NCBI GenBank assembly: GCA_947167995.1
Contig: CAMVKS010000021.1
Coordinates: 1-44,793, forward strand
DNA: 44,793 nucleotides
Reading direction: 5' to 3'
Source of the DNA: an uncultured Prevotellaceae bacterium
Lineage (GTDB): Bacteria; Bacteroidota; Bacteroidia; Bacteroidales; Muribaculaceae
Part shown: one piece after another, positions 42,117-44,793 of the stretch
How positions within the stretch are numbered: the first letter of the stretch is position 1
How the letters are laid out: each line of letters starts with the position of its first letter
Notes under the pieces: model-generated
What the model saw: only the letters and a program-made list of their open reading frames with translations
The model's database searches: none
Told to the model about the DNA's origin: nothing
Position numbers and translations under genes: made by a program

Positions 42117-44546
42117 ATGGCAAATCAAAGCAGAGAAGCTCGTAACAACAAGATTATCAAATGGATGTGGCGTGGTTTAGCATTGTTTTTCATTGCTTTA
42201 TTATTGGTGTTCTTCCTCATCTATAATGGCTTTATAGGATATATGCCTCCTGTGGCCCAGTTGAGGAATCCAACCGATAACTTTGCTTCCACCATGTTGA
42301 CACGTGACAAGGTGCCCATGGGTAAAGTGTTCCAGAGCAAGGGCAACCGTTATTTTGCGGAGTTCAAAGAGCTGCCCGAGAATCTGAAGAACGCGCTCAT
42401 CGCAACCGAGGATGAGCGTTACCGCGACCATTCGGGCATTGATGCCACCGCGATTGGACGCTCGGTGATAAAGCGCATCATCCTGGGTCAGAAGGAAGCC
42501 GGTGGAGGTAGCACCATCACCCAGCAGCTTGCCAAGCAGCTCTATTCTCCCTCGTCGAGAAACATCTTTGAGCGTGCTCTTCAGAAGCCCATAGAGTGGG
42601 TGATTGCCATGAAACTCGAGCGCTATTTCACCAAGGATGAGATAATGCAGATGTATTTCAACCAGTTTGACTTCTTGAACAATGCCGTGGGCATAAAAAG
42701 TGCCGCCTATGTCTACTTTGGCAAGGAAAGCCCCAAGGATTTGAACCTTCAGGAGTCGGCCCTGCTGGTGGCAATGTGCAAGAATCCATCCTATTATAAT
42801 CCCCGCCGTTATCGTGAGCGTGCCATGAGACGACGCAATCTTGTTCTTGATAAGATGGCTCAGGCAGGTTTCATATCTCAGACCGAATGTGATATAGCCA
42901 AGAAGAGCGATATCGACCTCTCGAATTATCATGTTGTGACACAGAGTGGAGGCATTGCCCCCTATGTTCGTGAGGAAATCAAGCGCATGATGATGGCCAA
43001 GCGTCCTGTCTATAGCGACTACCCAATGTGGAACAAGCAGGCGTTCTTCGACGACTCTATCCAGTGGGTTGACAATCCATTGTACGGCTGGTGCACCAAG
43101 AACCGCAAGGCCGATGGTACACCTTATAATATCTATACCGACGGATTGCAGATTATAACTACCATCGACAGCCGCATGCAAGAATATGCCGAGAAAGCTG
43201 CCGAAGAGCATATGAAAAAACTCCAGAGTGGCTTCTGCTCTCGTCCAGGTCGTGACCCTTATGCCAACAGTGGTCTCCCCAAGAGTGTTCAAAAACGTCT
43301 GTTGATGAATACCATCCGCAACTCGGCTCGTTATCGTGCACTCAAAGCACAGGGCTTGAGCGAGGATCAAATCTTGGAGAATTTCAAGAAGCCACAGCGA
43401 CTGACCGGAATATATGACCCCATCAATGGCGACTCTACAAAGCAGAGCACCATGACCATATCTCCGCTCGACTCTTTGAAGTTTGCCAAGAACATATTGC
43501 GCTGCGGCATGATGTCGATGGAAGCTGCGACAGGTGAGGTGAGAGCCTATGTGGGCGGTCCCGATTTCAACCATTTCTCTTACGACATGGTGTCGGTGGG
43601 ACGTCGTCAAATTGGTTCTACAATGAAACCTTATCTTTACTCTCTGGCGATGGAATGTGGTTACAATCCTTGCGACCAGATATCTAACGCTCGGGTTAAT
43701 ATCAACGGTTGGAGTCCACGCGGTGGCGGTGGCGGTGGTATGCTCACGCTCAAACAAGCACTCACATCGTCCAACAATACCTGTGCCGCGCGTCTTGTCG
43801 ACCTTCTCAAGGTTACTAATCTTATCACTATGTTGCATAACTATGGACTCACCAATCAGTTCGATACCGTTGCGCCGTTGTGCTTGGGTTCGTGCGAGAT
43901 TTCGGTTAGGCAGCAGGTGAGCGGTTATTCCGTTTTTGCCAACAAAGGCATCAGGAGCGACCCGATGTTTGTCAAGTGCATCAAAGACCGTTACGGTAAC
44001 ACCATTGCCGAGTTCAGCCCACGACAGAAAGAAGTCATCAGCGAGCGCTCGAGCTATTGCATGGTCGATATGCTCAAGAATGTAATCGCCAGCGGTACTG
44101 GTACCAGTGCAAGAAATTATGTGGGAAGCATTGAGATGGGTGGTAAGACCGGTACTACCAACGACAACATGGACGGATGGTTCATGGGATTCACACCGCA
44201 ACTTGTCACAGGTGTGTGGGTTGGTGGTGAAGAGCGCTACATCCACTACAATGGTGTAGGAGCTACTCAAGCATTGCCCATCTGGGGCCTCTATATGAAG
44301 AGGGTTATCAACGATCCAGAGCTCACTTCACGCTATGGTTATAGTGCCGATGCCAAGTTCGGAATCCCCGACGACTTCGACTATTGCGAGCGTCCTAAGG
44401 GAATGGCGCCACGCAATAATGATGCGATGGGTAGCGGCGGAGCAAGACGAGCCGGCGGTGTTGCTCCGGCACAAGGCGGTGGCACAAAAGCCGTGCGACG
44501 CGAGGATCCGCATCCTGCCGAGGCTATGAAGGGAGCATTTGATTAA
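42117..44546 (+). CDS. Class A penicillin-binding protein (PBP1A type): glycosyltransferase and transpeptidase
   Basis: An 809-residue bifunctional peptidoglycan synthase anchored by one N-terminal membrane helix (~19-37). The GT51 glycosyltransferase domain has ATEDERYRDHSG with catalytic Glu98, and GGSTITQQLAKQLYSP, then KPIEWVIAMKLERYFTKDEI. The transpeptidase domain has the serine motif GSTMKP (SxxK), SSNN (SxN) and GGKTGTTND (KTG), all intact. The C-terminal ~60 residues are a low-complexity Gly/Ala/Arg-rich tail. It polymerises and crosslinks glycan strands in the periplasm and is the target of beta-lactams. It diverges from murB-murA, so three cell-wall genes share one intergenic region. 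Confidence 0.94.
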   Translation: MANQSREARNNKIIKWMWRGLALFFIALLLVFFLIYNGFIGYMPPVAQLRNPTDNFASTMLTRDKVPMGKVFQSKGNRYFAEFKELPENLKNALIATEDERYRDHSGIDATAIGRSVIKRIILGQKEAGGGSTITQQLAKQLYSPSSRNIFERALQKPIEWVIAMKLERYFTKDEIMQMYFNQFDFLNNAVGIKSAAYVYFGKESPKDLNLQESALLVAMCKNPSYYNPRRYRERAMRRRNLVLDKMAQAGFISQTECDIAKKSDIDLSNYHVVTQSGGIAPYVREEIKRMMMAKRPVYSDYPMWNKQAFFDDSIQWVDNPLYGWCTKNRKADGTPYNIYTDGLQIITTIDSRMQEYAEKAAEEHMKKLQSGFCSRPGRDPYANSGLPKSVQKRLLMNTIRNSARYRALKAQGLSEDQILENFKKPQRLTGIYDPINGDSTKQSTMTISPLDSLKFAKNILRCGMMSMEAATGEVRAYVGGPDFNHFSYDMVSVGRRQIGSTMKPYLYSLAMECGYNPCDQISNARVNINGWSPRGGGGGGMLTLKQALTSSNNTCAARLVDLLKVTNLITMLHNYGLTNQFDTVAPLCLGSCEISVRQQVSGYSVFANKGIRSDPMFVKCIKDRYGNTIAEFSPRQKEVISERSSYCMVDMLKNVIASGTGTSARNYVGSIEMGGKTGTTNDNMDGWFMGFTPQLVTGVWVGGEERYIHYNGVGATQALPIWGLYMKRVINDPELTSRYGYSADAKFGIPDDFDYCERPKGMAPRNNDAMGSGGARRAGGVAPAQGGGTKAVRREDPHPAEAMKGAFD

Positions 44547-44592
44547 ACCTCCCGCCGATAATAGGTCATTTTTTTCATCACACACATAATCG

Positions 44593-44634
44593 ATGGTGGT
44601 GTGTCAAAATGTTCAGTTTTTGGCACACCACCAT
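44593..44634 (+). terminator. Terminator-like hairpin after the PBP gene
   Basis: ATGGTGGTGTGTCAAAA pairs with TTTTGGCACACCACCAT over about 17 bp with one G-U pair. The following sequence (TGTTAAATG) has only a weak T run. Confidence 0.65.
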
Positions 44635-44704
44635 TGTTAAATGGGTGAAAATATTGGCAGCTTTGTTAAATTATGTTTAAAATCTACCGATTCTGACTAT
44701 TTAT

Positions 44705-44735
44705 TTTGTCGGTTTGCGAAAAAGTAGTAATTTTG
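44705..44735 (+). promoter_or_regulatory. Promoter of the initiator tRNA gene
   Basis: TTTG (44705-44708), 19 bp, TAATTTTG (44728-44735), 11 bases before the tRNA 5' end. Confidence 0.78.
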
Positions 44736-44746
44736 CAGTCGCAAAT

Positions 44747-44793
44747 CGCGGGGTGGAGCAGTGGTAGCTCGTTGGGCTCATAACCCAGAGGTC
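44747..44793 (+). tRNA. tRNA-fMet (initiator, CAT anticodon), cut by the window edge
   Basis: CGCGGGGTGGAGCAGTGGTA and GCTCGTTGGGCTCATAACCC match the bacterial initiator tRNA: an unpaired first C, a GGG/CCC anticodon stem and a CTCATAA loop (anticodon CAT). The variable loop begins (AGAGGTC) and the T arm lies beyond the end of the window. Confidence 0.92.

Noticed and set aside
42201-44270. 689-codon open frame on the - strand opposite the PBP gene
   Set aside because: It mirrors the codon pattern of the real + strand gene, has no family motif or promoter, and the + frame has all PBP motifs.

Overview
The window reads as chromosome of an anaerobic gut-type member of the Bacteroidales; Muribaculaceae or a Prevotella relative is my best guess from gene style, not a proven placement. 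The reasons are the repeated Bacteroidota promoter pattern (TTTG, 19-22 bp, TAnnTTTG), very large secreted proteins with dockerin-like, BspA-like and type-9-secretion-like C-terminal modules, a three-gene fumarate reductase operon plus class I fumarase, and a ParE/CoaD/S41 peptidase cluster. I see no phage, transposase, CRISPR array or rRNA.

Layout. 1-10.2 kb: a BspA-like surface protein with a predicted N-terminal beta-prism (174-2732, +) faces a 2192-residue beta-helix surface protein (3026-9604, -). Both are bracketed by two copies of an ~80-bp repeat in inverted orientation. A canonical cobalamin riboswitch with its own strong promoter (9954-10201, -) lies upstream of the giant gene with no B12 gene behind it. 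10.3-13.4 kb: a cstA-like peptide or pyruvate transporter with an outer-membrane barrel protein, and an EcsC-like gene. 13.6-19.7 kb: parE, coaD, an S41 processing protease and an ABC exporter, all +, ending in a tandemly duplicated terminator that faces tRNA-His. 20.1-24.5 kb: nagA, a DUF4105 protein and an ABC-F protein (-).

24.6-28.8 kb: the fumarate reductase operon frdC-frdA-frdB (-). A 23S-rRNA-intervening-sequence-type four-helix-bundle gene, framed by 8-bp repeat arrays, sits exactly between frdA and frdB. 28.8-33.5 kb: a small secreted protein and a lipoprotein (+), then an amidase/dockerin protein and a beta-propeller protein (-). 33.6-39.4 kb: a deletion scar in which the 5' end of a second fumarase gene is joined head-to-head to the 5' end of a DUF2027/Smr-type gene, then a 987-residue secreted protein of unknown function, then the intact fumarase. 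39.4-44.8 kb: murB-murA (-), a class A penicillin-binding protein (+), and the start of an initiator tRNA cut by the window edge.

How the genes fit together. Fumarase and fumarate reductase are the two last steps of the reductive branch to succinate. MurB, MurA, PBP1A and the secreted amidase concern peptidoglycan synthesis or turnover, and NagA recycles amino sugars. The secreted proteins carry at least two kinds of C-terminal tail that look like sorting signals. The items most worth following are the riboswitch without a B12 gene, the framed four-helix-bundle insertion in the frd operon, the two-gene deletion scar, and the beta-prism/BspA/dockerin fusion.
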